Positions 7,253 to 13,298 of a stretch of 31,256 nucleotides of DNA are shown piece by piece. The DNA is from TMED27 sp050633165 (GTDB lineage Bacteria > Pseudomonadota > Alphaproteobacteria > Micavibrionales > Micavibrionaceae). The notes beneath the pieces were generated by a model that worked only from the letters and a program-made list of their open reading frames with translations, had not been told where the DNA came from and searched no databases. Every line of letters begins with the position of its first letter. Within the stretch, counting starts at the first letter, position 1. A program made the translations under genes and the position numbers. Location: NCBI GenBank assembly GCA_050633165.1, contig JBOEFZ010000013.1, positions 1 through 31,256 on the forward strand. The letters are read 5' to 3'.

Positions 7253-7489
7253 TTATTGTTCATGTTTGTTGAGGTCACGGAGAATTTTTTCTTGTTGTGT
7301 TAACAGGCGGGAGAGTTCTTGCATTTCGGTGGAGCGGAGGCCGTGTTTGTAGGCGTTTTGGGAGCTTGCGGCCTTTCCGGCGGCGGTTTTGGGGCCGGTT
7401 GCATGTTGGGAGGGTTTGTTTTTGCGGCAGCGTTCGGCTTGCTCGGCGCGGCGTTTTGGTGTCCATGTTTGTGTGTTTATAGTATCCAT
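7253..7489 (-). CDS. Small protein with TGPKT...GK...NAYKHGLRS motif, function unknown
   Basis: A 78-residue basic protein. The first half is Arg/Lys-rich with C-R-K-N-K-P, then T-G-P-K-T-A-A-G-K and N-A-Y-K-H-G-L-R-S; the second half is a predicted helix with leucine spacing (ELSRLLTQQEKILRDL). Proteins with the pattern TGPKTxxGKxxSSxNxxKHGL are widespread hypotheticals in environmental bacteria, and no function is established that I know of. It overlaps the preceding gene (7477-7890) by 13 bp and shares its promoter. The start ATG (7487-7489) has only a weak ribosome site, which fits translational coupling. Basic charge suggests nucleic-acid binding, but this is inference. Confidence 0.6.
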   Translation of the reverse strand: MDTINTQTWTPKRRAEQAERCRKNKPSQHATGPKTAAGKAASSQNAYKHGLRSTEMQELSRLLTQQEKILRDLNKHEQ

Positions 7490-7890
7490 GCGTCTTCACT
7501 TTGTTCGTCGTGGGAATGGGGGGAGGGGGTGCGGAACGGGTTGTTGCGATGCTCTAATTTCAGGCGTTCGAGATCGCGGCTTTCGATGAGGCTTTCGAGG
7601 TATTTGATGGTGTAGACGGCCTTATAGCTATCTGCGGATTGTTTTTGGATGCGCAGGATTTTGTTGAGGTGATCTTTGTTGAAGTCGCCGTTTTCGATGT
7701 CGTCTTTTAAGGCGCGGCGCATGACGGCGTAGAGGAGGCGATCCATGATGACGGTTTGGCGTTCGAGGGCGGTGGCGATTATGTCGGGGTTTTCGAGTTC
7801 GAATTTGAGGTGTTCGCAGATTTCGGCCATTTCGGCTTTTAGGGCTGCGCGGGTTTCTTGTGGGGTGGGGGTGTTTTGTGTGTGGGTCAT
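7477..7890 (-). CDS. Helical protein of unknown function, first gene of a two-gene unit
   Basis: A 137-residue, mostly helical soluble protein without a motif I can name. Its core (about 15-115) is closely repeated in the damaged copy at 18999-19384: both share A-E-M-A-E-I-C, L-E-R-Q-T-V-I, L-L-Y-A-V-M-R-R-A-L-K-D and N-K-I-L-R-I-Q-K-Q-S-A-D-S-Y-K. The very high identity over the central helices points to a recent duplication or strong constraint. Its promoter (7897-7925) is a perfect sigma-70 match and puts the transcript start at the ATG. It runs with the basic KHGL-motif protein downstream. A pair of this sort could be a small regulator plus partner, or a remnant of a mobile unit; the sequence does not decide. 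Confidence 0.65.
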   Translation of the reverse strand: MTHTQNTPTPQETRAALKAEMAEICEHLKFELENPDIIATALERQTVIMDRLLYAVMRRALKDDIENGDFNKDHLNKILRIQKQSADSYKAVYTIKYLESLIESRDLERLKLEHRNNPFRTPSPHSHDEQSEDAWIL

Positions 7891-7896
7891 GCGGGC

Positions 7897-7925
7897 ATTA
7901 TAGGTAATTATTCCTATGTTGTCAA
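7897..7925 (-). promoter_or_regulatory. Perfect sigma-70 promoter with operator-like spacer, leaderless start
   Basis: On the minus strand: TTGACA (7925-7920), 17-base spacer, TATAAT (7902-7897), then six bases to the ATG at 7890. The spacer and -10 contain ATAGG and CCTAT as an inverted repeat around AATAATTA. The homologous gene at 19384 has the same layout with a related spacer core, GAATAATTWCC. Confidence 0.8.
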
Positions 7926-7981
7926 GGGGAAAAGTAGAAGGAGGGGGGGCTCTCTCGGGGATGATTTTTGGCCGTTTGCGG

Positions 7982-8141
7982 CGTCATTGCGAAGCCCATA
8001 GAGCTGACGCAATCCATCACCTGTTCTTACCGATGGCGTAGGAGATGGGTTGCCGCGTCGCACAAAGCAACGCCAAAGGCGTTGTTTGTTCTATAAAACG
8101 AACAAATGCATCGTATTTGCTTCGTGCTCCTCGCAATGACG
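7982..8141 (+). repeat. R1 composite palindromic repeat, copy 1
   Basis: Starts GTCATTGCGA and ends CTCGCAATGAC, with GCAATCCATCACC on the left and an inverted relative on the right. This matches the widespread alphaproteobacterial repeat of the form GTCATTGCGAGG...GCAATCCATC. The right half contains an extra stretch (about 8060-8122) made of smaller palindromes, CAACGCC-AAA-GGCGTTG and TTTGTTC...GAACAAA, absent from copy 2 at 28715-28810. It starts 56 bases upstream of the promoter for the unit at 7477-7890 and ends just past the metA 3' end, where it may act as terminator. Confidence 0.8.
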
Positions 8142-8146
8142 TTAGT

Positions 8147-9169
8147 TTAGGTGTCTTTCAATCCCAATGGATCATTCGGATCGATGCCGTCCATGAATTG
8201 TTTGGTGCGGTTGACGTTGGTGACTTGGTAGACTTGGCCGATCCAGTTGCCGACGACGGTGCGGGCGCTGTCGCGCCATGTGTTTTCGAGGCGGTCTTCG
8301 ATGTTGGTTTCGTTGAGGCCGTTTTCAAGCTCTGTGATGAGTTCGGGGGTGTAGTAGTTTTCGGGGTAGGGGGGGCGTGGGATTTCGCCCGCCTCGAAGC
8401 GTTGCAGCTCGCGTTTATATTCTTTGTGCAGGCTTATGGTGTCGTATTCGGGGTGGCCTTGGAAGCATAGGAGGCGGAAGCCGTCTGGGCTTACGGCCAT
8501 GTGGACGCCGGCGGTATCGGAGGCGGCGAGGATTTGCATGTTGGCGGCGTTGAATTGCTCGGTCGAGATGCGGTTAAAGCGGGAATGGGGCGCGTCGAAG
8601 ATGGTGTTCATGCCGCGCACGAGGGGGTGGGCGCGGTTTGTGACGCGGTGGTTATACACGCCCCAGAGCTTGCTCCCGCGGGCTTCGCGTTTTTGGCCGT
8701 ATTTGAATTGCATAACCGCGTGTGTGGCGAGGCAGGAGCACATGGTGGAGGTGACGTTATCCCATGCCCATGCGATGATGTCTTGTAAGGGGTCCCAAAA
8801 GGGGGCGTGGGCGAGGTCGGGGTCTTCGACATTTGCGCCGGTGATGATGAGGGCGTCTAGGCCGGCTTCTTTGATGTCTTCGAAATTCTCGTAATATTGG
8901 TCGATATAGGCTTGGGCATCTGTGCCGCGCTCTATTTCGGGCAGGGTGAAGGGGTGGACGTAGAATTGGGCGATTTGGTTGGATTCGCCGATGAGGCGGA
9001 AGAATTGGCGCTCGGTTGCCTCTAACGCCTTGTCCGGCATCATGTTGAGTAGACCGATATGCATCTCGCGGATTTCCTGACTATGGGCGCGGGAGGGGTC
9101 GAGGACGGTGCGGCCTTCTTCGCGAAGGCGGGTGAAGCTCGGGAGATTTGAGTGGGCGACTAAGGGCAT
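8147..9169 (-). CDS. metA: Homoserine O-acyltransferase MetA, predicted acetyl-CoA specific
   Basis: MetA activates homoserine for methionine synthesis. The protein has 340 residues, slightly longer than E. coli MetA. The nucleophile is Cys146 in T-S-T-M-C-S-C-L-A-T, and the catalytic His239 and Glu241 are in F-Q-G-H-P-E-Y-D, all offset by four from E. coli (142, 235, 237). L-N-M-M-P-D-K is the family's N-terminal signature. The residue corresponding to E. coli 111 is Glu115 in T-G-A-N-V-E, where Glu is reported to favour acetyl-CoA and Gly succinyl-CoA, so this is probably the acetyltransferase type despite the name. It diverges from tyrA with 50 bp between the starts, too little for a SAM-II riboswitch. 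Confidence 0.92.
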   Translation of the reverse strand: MPLVAHSNLPSFTRLREEGRTVLDPSRAHSQEIREMHIGLLNMMPDKALEATERQFFRLIGESNQIAQFYVHPFTLPEIERGTDAQAYIDQYYENFEDIKEAGLDALIITGANVEDPDLAHAPFWDPLQDIIAWAWDNVTSTMCSCLATHAVMQFKYGQKREARGSKLWGVYNHRVTNRAHPLVRGMNTIFDAPHSRFNRISTEQFNAANMQILAASDTAGVHMAVSPDGFRLLCFQGHPEYDTISLHKEYKRELQRFEAGEIPRPPYPENYYTPELITELENGLNETNIEDRLENTWRDSARTVVGNWIGQVYQVTNVNRTKQFMDGIDPNDPLGLKDT

Positions 9170-9204
9170 ATTTCATTCTTATCTTTGAATTGTCTGCATT
9201 TTCT

Positions 9205-9210
9205 TATAAT
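9205..9210 (+). promoter_or_regulatory. Perfect -10 box just before tyrA
   Basis: TATAAT ends nine bases before the tyrA ATG at 9220. Transcription would begin around 9217-9218, giving a leader of about two or three bases. The -35 region is weak (TTGAAT at 9185-9190 with a 14-base spacer, or non-consensus at 17). The AAGAAGG directly abutting the ATG is too close to serve as a normal ribosome site. Confidence 0.5.
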
Positions 9211-9219
9211 AGAAGAAGG

Positions 9220-10131
9220 ATGTTTGAGCAAATTACTATTATCGGTTTGGGGTTGATTGGCAGTTCGATTGCGCGTGGAGTGCGGGAGAAGGGCTTGGCG
9301 AAGCGGGTGATTGCGGCGGATGTGAGTGATGAGGTCTGCGGGATTGTTGCGGGGCTTAATATTGCGGATGTGGTGACGCAGGATTTACGCGAGGCGGTGC
9401 AGGGCAGTGATTGTGTGATTATGGCCGTGCCGGTTGGTGCGTTTGGCGCGGTGGCGCAGGCGATTGGTCCGTTTTTGAAGGCGGGGGCGATTGTGAGTGA
9501 TGTGGGATCGGTGAAGGCTTCGGTGATTGCGGGGGCGGTGCCGTTTTTCCCCGATAGTGTGGAATTTGTGCCGGCGCACCCGATTGCGGGGACGGAATTT
9601 TCGGGGCCTAATGCGGGGTTTGCGGAATTGTTTGAGGGGCGGTGGTGTATTTTGACGCCTACGCCGGAGGCGAGTGTTAAGGCGGTGGAGAAGATTTCGG
9701 CGCTTTGGGAGGGGATTGGCGCGCGGATCGAGATTATGGAGCCGGCGCATCATGATTTGGTGCTCGGGATTACCTCGCATTTGCCGCATTTGATTGCGTA
9801 TACGATTGTCGGGACGGCGGCGGATTTGGAGGATGATTTGCAGTCGGAGGTTATTCAGTTTTCTGCCTCTGGTTTTCGTGGGTTTACGCGGATTGCGGCG
9901 AGTGATCCGGTGATGTGGCGGGATGTTTTCTTGCATAACAAGGATGCGGTATTGGAGATTTTGGGGCGGTTTAGTGAGGATTTGAACGCAATGAAGGTGG
10001 CGATTGAGCGGGGGGATGGTGATTATCTGTTCGAAGTGTTCTCCAAGACGCGGGATATCCGGAAGGCGATTATGGAGCTTGGGCCGGAGGGGTATCCGAA
10101 TCCGGACCGGATGAAGGTTGAGGAATCTTAG
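9220..10131 (+). CDS. tyrA: Prephenate/arogenate dehydrogenase
   Basis: A 303-residue NAD(P)-dependent dehydrogenase of tyrosine synthesis, oxidatively decarboxylating prephenate or arogenate. The Rossmann motif is I-I-G-L-G-L-I-G-S-S at 7-16. Family landmarks follow: V-S-D-V-G-S-V-K, P-A-H-P-I-A-G-T-E-x-S-G with the catalytic His, and H-D-L-V-L-G-I-T-S-H-L-P-H. The start is set at 9220, where the conserved N-terminus begins; the frame is open upstream from an ATG at 9148, but that would overlap metA and add nonconserved residues. There is no chorismate mutase domain, as is typical for alphaproteobacterial TyrA/TyrC. Its stop overlaps the convergent plsC by 4 bp. Confidence 0.93.
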   Translation: MFEQITIIGLGLIGSSIARGVREKGLAKRVIAADVSDEVCGIVAGLNIADVVTQDLREAVQGSDCVIMAVPVGAFGAVAQAIGPFLKAGAIVSDVGSVKASVIAGAVPFFPDSVEFVPAHPIAGTEFSGPNAGFAELFEGRWCILTPTPEASVKAVEKISALWEGIGARIEIMEPAHHDLVLGITSHLPHLIAYTIVGTAADLEDDLQSEVIQFSASGFRGFTRIAASDPVMWRDVFLHNKDAVLEILGRFSEDLNAMKVAIERGDGDYLFEVFSKTRDIRKAIMELGPEGYPNPDRMKVEES

Positions 10132-10880
10132 GGCTGTTGTCGGGCTTTTTCTAATGCCTCTTTCATTAAGGCCTTTGATGCGGGTTCGATTGTGTTTTCT
10201 AGTTTTTTGAGCAGTTCGCTGCGCTCTAATCCGGGTTCTATTGGGGGGAGGAATTGGAAGATGGCGGTGCCGCCGGATTTCCAAAATGCGTTGCGTGGCC
10301 AAAACATGCCGGCGTTGATGGCCATGGGGATGATGGGGAGGTTTGTGGCCTCTTGGATTCTGGCGATGCCGTTTTTGTAGGGCTTTTTATTTGCGCTGAT
10401 ATCTACGCCGACGCGGGTGCCTTGGGGGAAGATGAGGATGGGGCGGCCTTGGGCTTTGACGCGTTTTGCGCCGGAATTTATGGATTCGATGGCGGTTTCG
10501 GGGGTGGAGCGGTCGATGGCGATGACGTCGCTTTTCTTTAGGTAATAGCCCCAGAGCGGGATTTTGAACAGTTCCTTTTTGAGGATGATGGCAGGATCGG
10601 GGAAGAGGAGGTGGAGTTTTAGGGTTTCATATTCCGATTGGTGTTTTGCGGCGATGATGTAGGGGCCGGATTTGGGGAGGTGTTCTAGGCCACGGATTTT
10701 GTATTTTAGGCCGAGGATTGTGCGCTCTAAAAAGTAATTAAGGCGGAGGTAGAAGCGGATCATGCGCATTAAAACCTGCCGTGGGAAGAACAGGGCGGGC
10801 CAGTATGTGAGGCATGTGATCAGGCTCAGCATAAAAAACACGATGTTATAGATGATGGAGGCGATGTATTTGCGTTGCAT
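10128..10880 (-). CDS. plsC: 1-acylglycerol-3-phosphate O-acyltransferase family protein
   Basis: A 250-residue membrane acyltransferase that would acylate lysophosphatidic acid at the sn-2 position. An N-terminal membrane segment lies at about 8-32. Motif I is A-A-K-H80-Q-S-E-Y-E85, so the usual H-x4-D is H-x4-E here. The other blocks are I-D-R-S, and F-P-Q-G-T-R in place of the common FPEGTR. These changes are conservative and seen in related proteins, so activity is likely. It is the last gene of the ftsE-ftsX-ydcF-plsC run, four bases after ydcF. The 3' end overlaps tyrA by 4 bp with no terminator between. Another lysophospholipid acceptor cannot be excluded. Confidence 0.88.
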   Translation of the reverse strand: MQRKYIASIIYNIVFFMLSLITCLTYWPALFFPRQVLMRMIRFYLRLNYFLERTILGLKYKIRGLEHLPKSGPYIIAAKHQSEYETLKLHLLFPDPAIILKKELFKIPLWGYYLKKSDVIAIDRSTPETAIESINSGAKRVKAQGRPILIFPQGTRVGVDISANKKPYKNGIARIQEATNLPIIPMAINAGMFWPRNAFWKSGGTAIFQFLPPIEPGLERSELLKKLENTIEPASKALMKEALEKARQQP

Positions 10881-10884
10881 GATG

Positions 10885-11454
10885 TTAGCTTACCAAGAGG
10901 GTGAAGAAGCGGATTAGGAATTTGTGGTATTCGCTGAAGAGGAGTTCCCAGATGCGTTTTTCGTGTGTGGGGAGGTCGGTTTGGGTGATGGCGTGGGGGG
11001 TGAAGTGGATGGTTGGCATGGCGGCGCGCATTTCCATCATGGCGCGCGGCATGTGGTAGTTGGAGGTGACGAGGAGGGCGTCGAATATTTTCTTATCTGT
11101 GGTCCATGCGGTGATTTCGGCGGCGTTTTCGAGGGTGGTTGTGGCGGTTTGTCCGATGTCAAAGCAGCAGGGGGGGAGGGCTGTTTGCCCTTTCCAAAGG
11201 GCGATGATGTCTTTTTTCGGGGTGTCTTTGTGGACGCCGCTGATGAAGAGGTTGGCGGCTTTGCCGGAGGCGAAGAGGGTGAGGCCGGTATCGACGCGGT
11301 CTGTGCCGCCGGTGAGGACGATGATGGCGTCGCTGGTTTTGATGGTTTTATCGGGTTGGATGTTGAGCGCGTAGGAGGCAAAAGCCGCAAAGCCGATGAG
11401 CCAGAGGAGCGGGAGGGTCAGGGTGAAGGTTAATATGCGTTTGCGGCGGGTCAT
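10885..11454 (-). CDS. YdcF/ElyC/SanA family (DUF218) protein
   Basis: A 189-residue protein with one N-terminal membrane segment (about 10-30) and a Rossmann-like DUF218 domain. Visible family features are D-A-I-I-V-L-T-G-G at the first strand, the acidic/basic pattern around S-G-V-H-K-D, T-T-L-E-N-A, and V-T-S-N-Y-H-M-P-R-A. ElyC and SanA relatives are envelope proteins linked to peptidoglycan or lipid-carrier metabolism; the biochemical role here is not known. It is placed 9 bp after ftsX and 4 bp before plsC, an order found in other alphaproteobacteria. The position after ftsEX supports a cell-envelope job. Confidence 0.85.
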   Translation of the reverse strand: MTRRKRILTFTLTLPLLWLIGFAAFASYALNIQPDKTIKTSDAIIVLTGGTDRVDTGLTLFASGKAANLFISGVHKDTPKKDIIALWKGQTALPPCCFDIGQTATTTLENAAEITAWTTDKKIFDALLVTSNYHMPRAMMEMRAAMPTIHFTPHAITQTDLPTHEKRIWELLFSEYHKFLIRFFTLLVS

Positions 11455-11463
11455 GCAATTGTT

Positions 11464-12408
11464 TTACGGCATTCGGGATAGTTCGCGCAAGACCGTAGAT
11501 CGTGCGGTGAAGCCGGAAATGGCGCAGACAAGGATAGGGAGGAGGGCGAGTATTATCGTATGCGCGGTTTGGAGGGTGAATTGCGGGAGGAGGCCGTCGG
11601 TTGATTCGCCGCGTAGTAGGGTGAAGAGGAGAATCATACTGACCCCCGTGATAAGGCCGATGAGGCCGCCTTTTAGCCCGAGGGTGAGGGCGTAGCGTTG
11701 GAATTGTTTGGCGATGTACAGGTCGCTGGCGCCCATGAGGTGGAGGAGTTCCACATCCGGTTTATGTTCGGCCATGCGGGAGCGGATTGCACCGGCGATA
11801 GCGGTTATGCCAGTGATTGCAATGACTAAGGTGACGATATTCATGCCGAATTTGAGGCTGCTGATTAGGTTTAGGATGCTTTTTAGCCATTCTTCATGGG
11901 TGTCGATGGTGATGGTTTTATCGATGGTTTTTATGTTGGCGATTAAGGCGGCGATGTCGGCGTTATCCGTTAACTCAAGCGCGATGAGGCCGGGGAGGGG
12001 GATGTCATCCATGGTGAAATTTGTGCCGAGCCACGGGGCGATGAGAGTGGAGATTTCATCGGTGCTAAGGATTTTGATGGATGTGATGAAGGTATAGTCT
12101 TTGATTTTGGCTTCAATATCTTTGGATAGGATATTGATTTCGTTTTGGGTTCTGATTTTGCCTTCTTCGGTTTCGGCGGGGATTTCGATGGTGATTTGGT
12201 TTTCTAATCCCGCCGACCAGTGGGTGGTGATTTGCGAGAGGGCGAAGCCCGCCATTAATGCGAGGACGGCGAGGAAGGTCATGAGGGTGATGAGCAGGAT
12301 GAGGAAGCTGTTTCCTGCTGCGCCTTGTAGGGGGAGGTCGTAATGGGTGCGTCCGTTTGTGATGCCTAGGGCGCGGTCTTTTTTGACGGGGAGGATATTT
12401 GCGAGCAT
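11464..12408 (-). CDS. ftsX: Cell division protein FtsX (ABC transporter-like permease)
   Basis: FtsX is the inner-membrane partner of FtsE; the complex relays ATP hydrolysis to periplasmic peptidoglycan hydrolases at the septum. The 314 residues show the expected four membrane helices: about 33-58, 188-206, 238-262 and 282-304. A large periplasmic loop (about 60-185) follows helix 1, and the conserved cytoplasmic segment E-L-L-H-L-M-G-A-S-D-x-Y-I-A lies between helices 2 and 3. The cytoplasmic N-terminus is long (about 32 residues). Its ATG shares one base with the ftsE stop (TAATG), so translation is coupled. The activator partner (EnvC-like) is not in the window. Confidence 0.93.
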   Translation of the reverse strand: MLANILPVKKDRALGITNGRTHYDLPLQGAAGNSFLILLITLMTFLAVLALMAGFALSQITTHWSAGLENQITIEIPAETEEGKIRTQNEINILSKDIEAKIKDYTFITSIKILSTDEISTLIAPWLGTNFTMDDIPLPGLIALELTDNADIAALIANIKTIDKTITIDTHEEWLKSILNLISSLKFGMNIVTLVIAITGITAIAGAIRSRMAEHKPDVELLHLMGASDLYIAKQFQRYALTLGLKGGLIGLITGVSMILLFTLLRGESTDGLLPQFTLQTAHTIILALLPILVCAISGFTARSTVLRELSRMP

Positions 12409-13106
12409 TAGCGAAGCCCTTCTATCTTTTGGCGAAGTATGTTTTGGGGGGCTTTTATGCGGAGCTTGCCGGAATCGAGGATGAGGCGGGGGTGGGCGAA
12501 CTCGTCCATGATTTTTTGGCTGTGTGTGGCGATGACGATGGTTGTGCCCATTTTGTTGAGTTGTTCGAAGAGATTCATGAGGCGGAGGCCAATCTCATCG
12601 TCGAGGTTTCCGGTTGGCTCATCCGCGAGGAGGAGTTTAGGGCGGGCGATGACGGCGCGGGCGATGGCGACGCGTTGTTGTTGGCCGCCCGATAGGGTTT
12701 GGGGGAGGGCGTTTTGGTAATCGCCAAGGCCGACCCATTCGAGGAGCTCGGTCACGTTGGCGCGAATCTCGCGTTCGTCTTGTCCCATGATACGCAGCGG
12801 GAGGGCGACGTTATCGAGGGTGGAGAGGTGCGGGAGGAGGCGGAATTCCTGGAATACTACGCCGATGCGTTGGCGGAGCGCGCCGAGGTCGTGGCGATTC
12901 ATGCCGTTAACATTTTGTCCGAACATGGTGATGAGGCCACGTGTGGGCTTGCGTCCGAGATAGATGAGGCGCATGAGGGAGGTTTTTCCCGCGCCGCTGG
13001 GGCCGCTGAGGAAGTGGAAGGAGCCGGGTTCGAGGGTGAAGTTGACGTCACTTAGGACTTCGGGGCCTACTCCATACCTTAAACCTACATGTTCGAATTT
13101 AATCAT
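12408..13106 (-). CDS. ftsE: Cell division ATP-binding protein FtsE
   Basis: The 232-residue ATPase of the FtsEX complex. Walker A is G35-P-S-G-A-G-K-T, Q-loop V-V-F-Q-E-F, signature L-S-G-G-Q-Q-Q at 138-144, and Walker B L-L-L-A-D-E-P at 158-164 followed by T-G-N-L-D. The ribosome site AAAAGGAAG lies about eight bases before the ATG, but it forms the 3' arm of a 23-bp inverted repeat (13110-13132 with 13188-13210). The ATG also overlaps the stop codon of an upstream 43-codon reading frame (ATGA). Translation is therefore probably controlled by, or coupled to, that leader peptide. The C-terminus is slightly extended. Confidence 0.95.
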   Translation of the reverse strand: MIKFEHVGLRYGVGPEVLSDVNFTLEPGSFHFLSGPSGAGKTSLMRLIYLGRKPTRGLITMFGQNVNGMNRHDLGALRQRIGVVFQEFRLLPHLSTLDNVALPLRIMGQDEREIRANVTELLEWVGLGDYQNALPQTLSGGQQQRVAIARAVIARPKLLLADEPTGNLDDEIGLRLMNLFEQLNKMGTTIVIATHSQKIMDEFAHPRLILDSGKLRIKAPQNILRQKIEGLR

Positions 13107-13234
13107 TTTGAAACGCTTCCTTTTATGTTTGCGGGGTGTTGCGCGTTCCTAAAATATGCCCGATATTCGTCGTCACGCGCGCCTGCTGCAAACATAAAAT
13201 CAAGCGTTTCATTTGTTTTTATATTTTGGTTCAT
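13103..13234 (-). CDS. 43-residue leader micro-ORF upstream of ftsE
   Basis: An unannotated-size reading frame with its own good ribosome site (AAAGGA nine bases before the ATG at 13234), ending in TGA that overlaps the ftsE ATG (ATGA). The peptide is soluble and mixed in charge, beginning M-N-Q-N-I-K-T-N-E and ending K-G-S-V-S-K; the middle, F-A-A-G-A-R-D-D-E-Y-R-A-Y-F-R-N, looks like an amphipathic helix. No homologue is recognised. The codons for residues 9-15 and 35-42 lie in the two arms of the inverted repeat, so a translating ribosome must melt the hairpin that covers the ftsE ribosome site. It could be a functional small protein, a regulatory leader peptide, or coding imposed by a palindromic insertion. 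Confidence 0.6.
   Translation of the reverse strand: MNQNIKTNETLDFMFAAGARDDEYRAYFRNAQHPANIKGSVSK
13110..13210 (-). promoter_or_regulatory. Long inverted repeat covering the ftsE ribosome binding site
   Basis: Arms 13110-13132 and 13188-13210 (23 bases each, 21 complementary) around a 55-base loop. In the mRNA the 3' arm contains AAAAGGAAGCG, the ftsE ribosome site, and ends three bases before the ATG. The only two mismatches sit opposite the GG of the ribosome site, forming a 2x2 internal loop. Confidence 0.7.
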
Positions 13235-13245
13235 GTTGATAATCC

Positions 13246-13273
13246 TTTATAGTGAAATGCTAAACGCATTGAA
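13246..13273 (-). promoter_or_regulatory. Possible promoter for the ftsE operon
   Basis: On the minus strand TTCAAT (13273-13268), a 16-base spacer, and TATAAA (13251-13246), 11 bases before the micro-ORF ATG at 13234. The -10 is a good match and the -35 is poor, so this is a weak prediction. Confidence 0.35.
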
Positions 13274-13298
13274 TTCGAATATCAAAACAAACTGACAT

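Noticed and set aside
7253..7890. Prophage or terminase small-subunit call for the two-gene unit
   Set aside because: The KHGL-type motif is shared with many unrelated hypotheticals, and no other phage gene occurs nearby.
8045..8470. 141-codon plus-strand frame beginning in repeat R1
   Set aside because: It runs from repeat sequence into the antisense of metA and shows no protein-like features.
9170..9219. SAM riboswitch or other leader upstream of metA
   Set aside because: Only 50 bp separate metA and tyrA starts, and no conserved pseudoknot pattern could be seen there.
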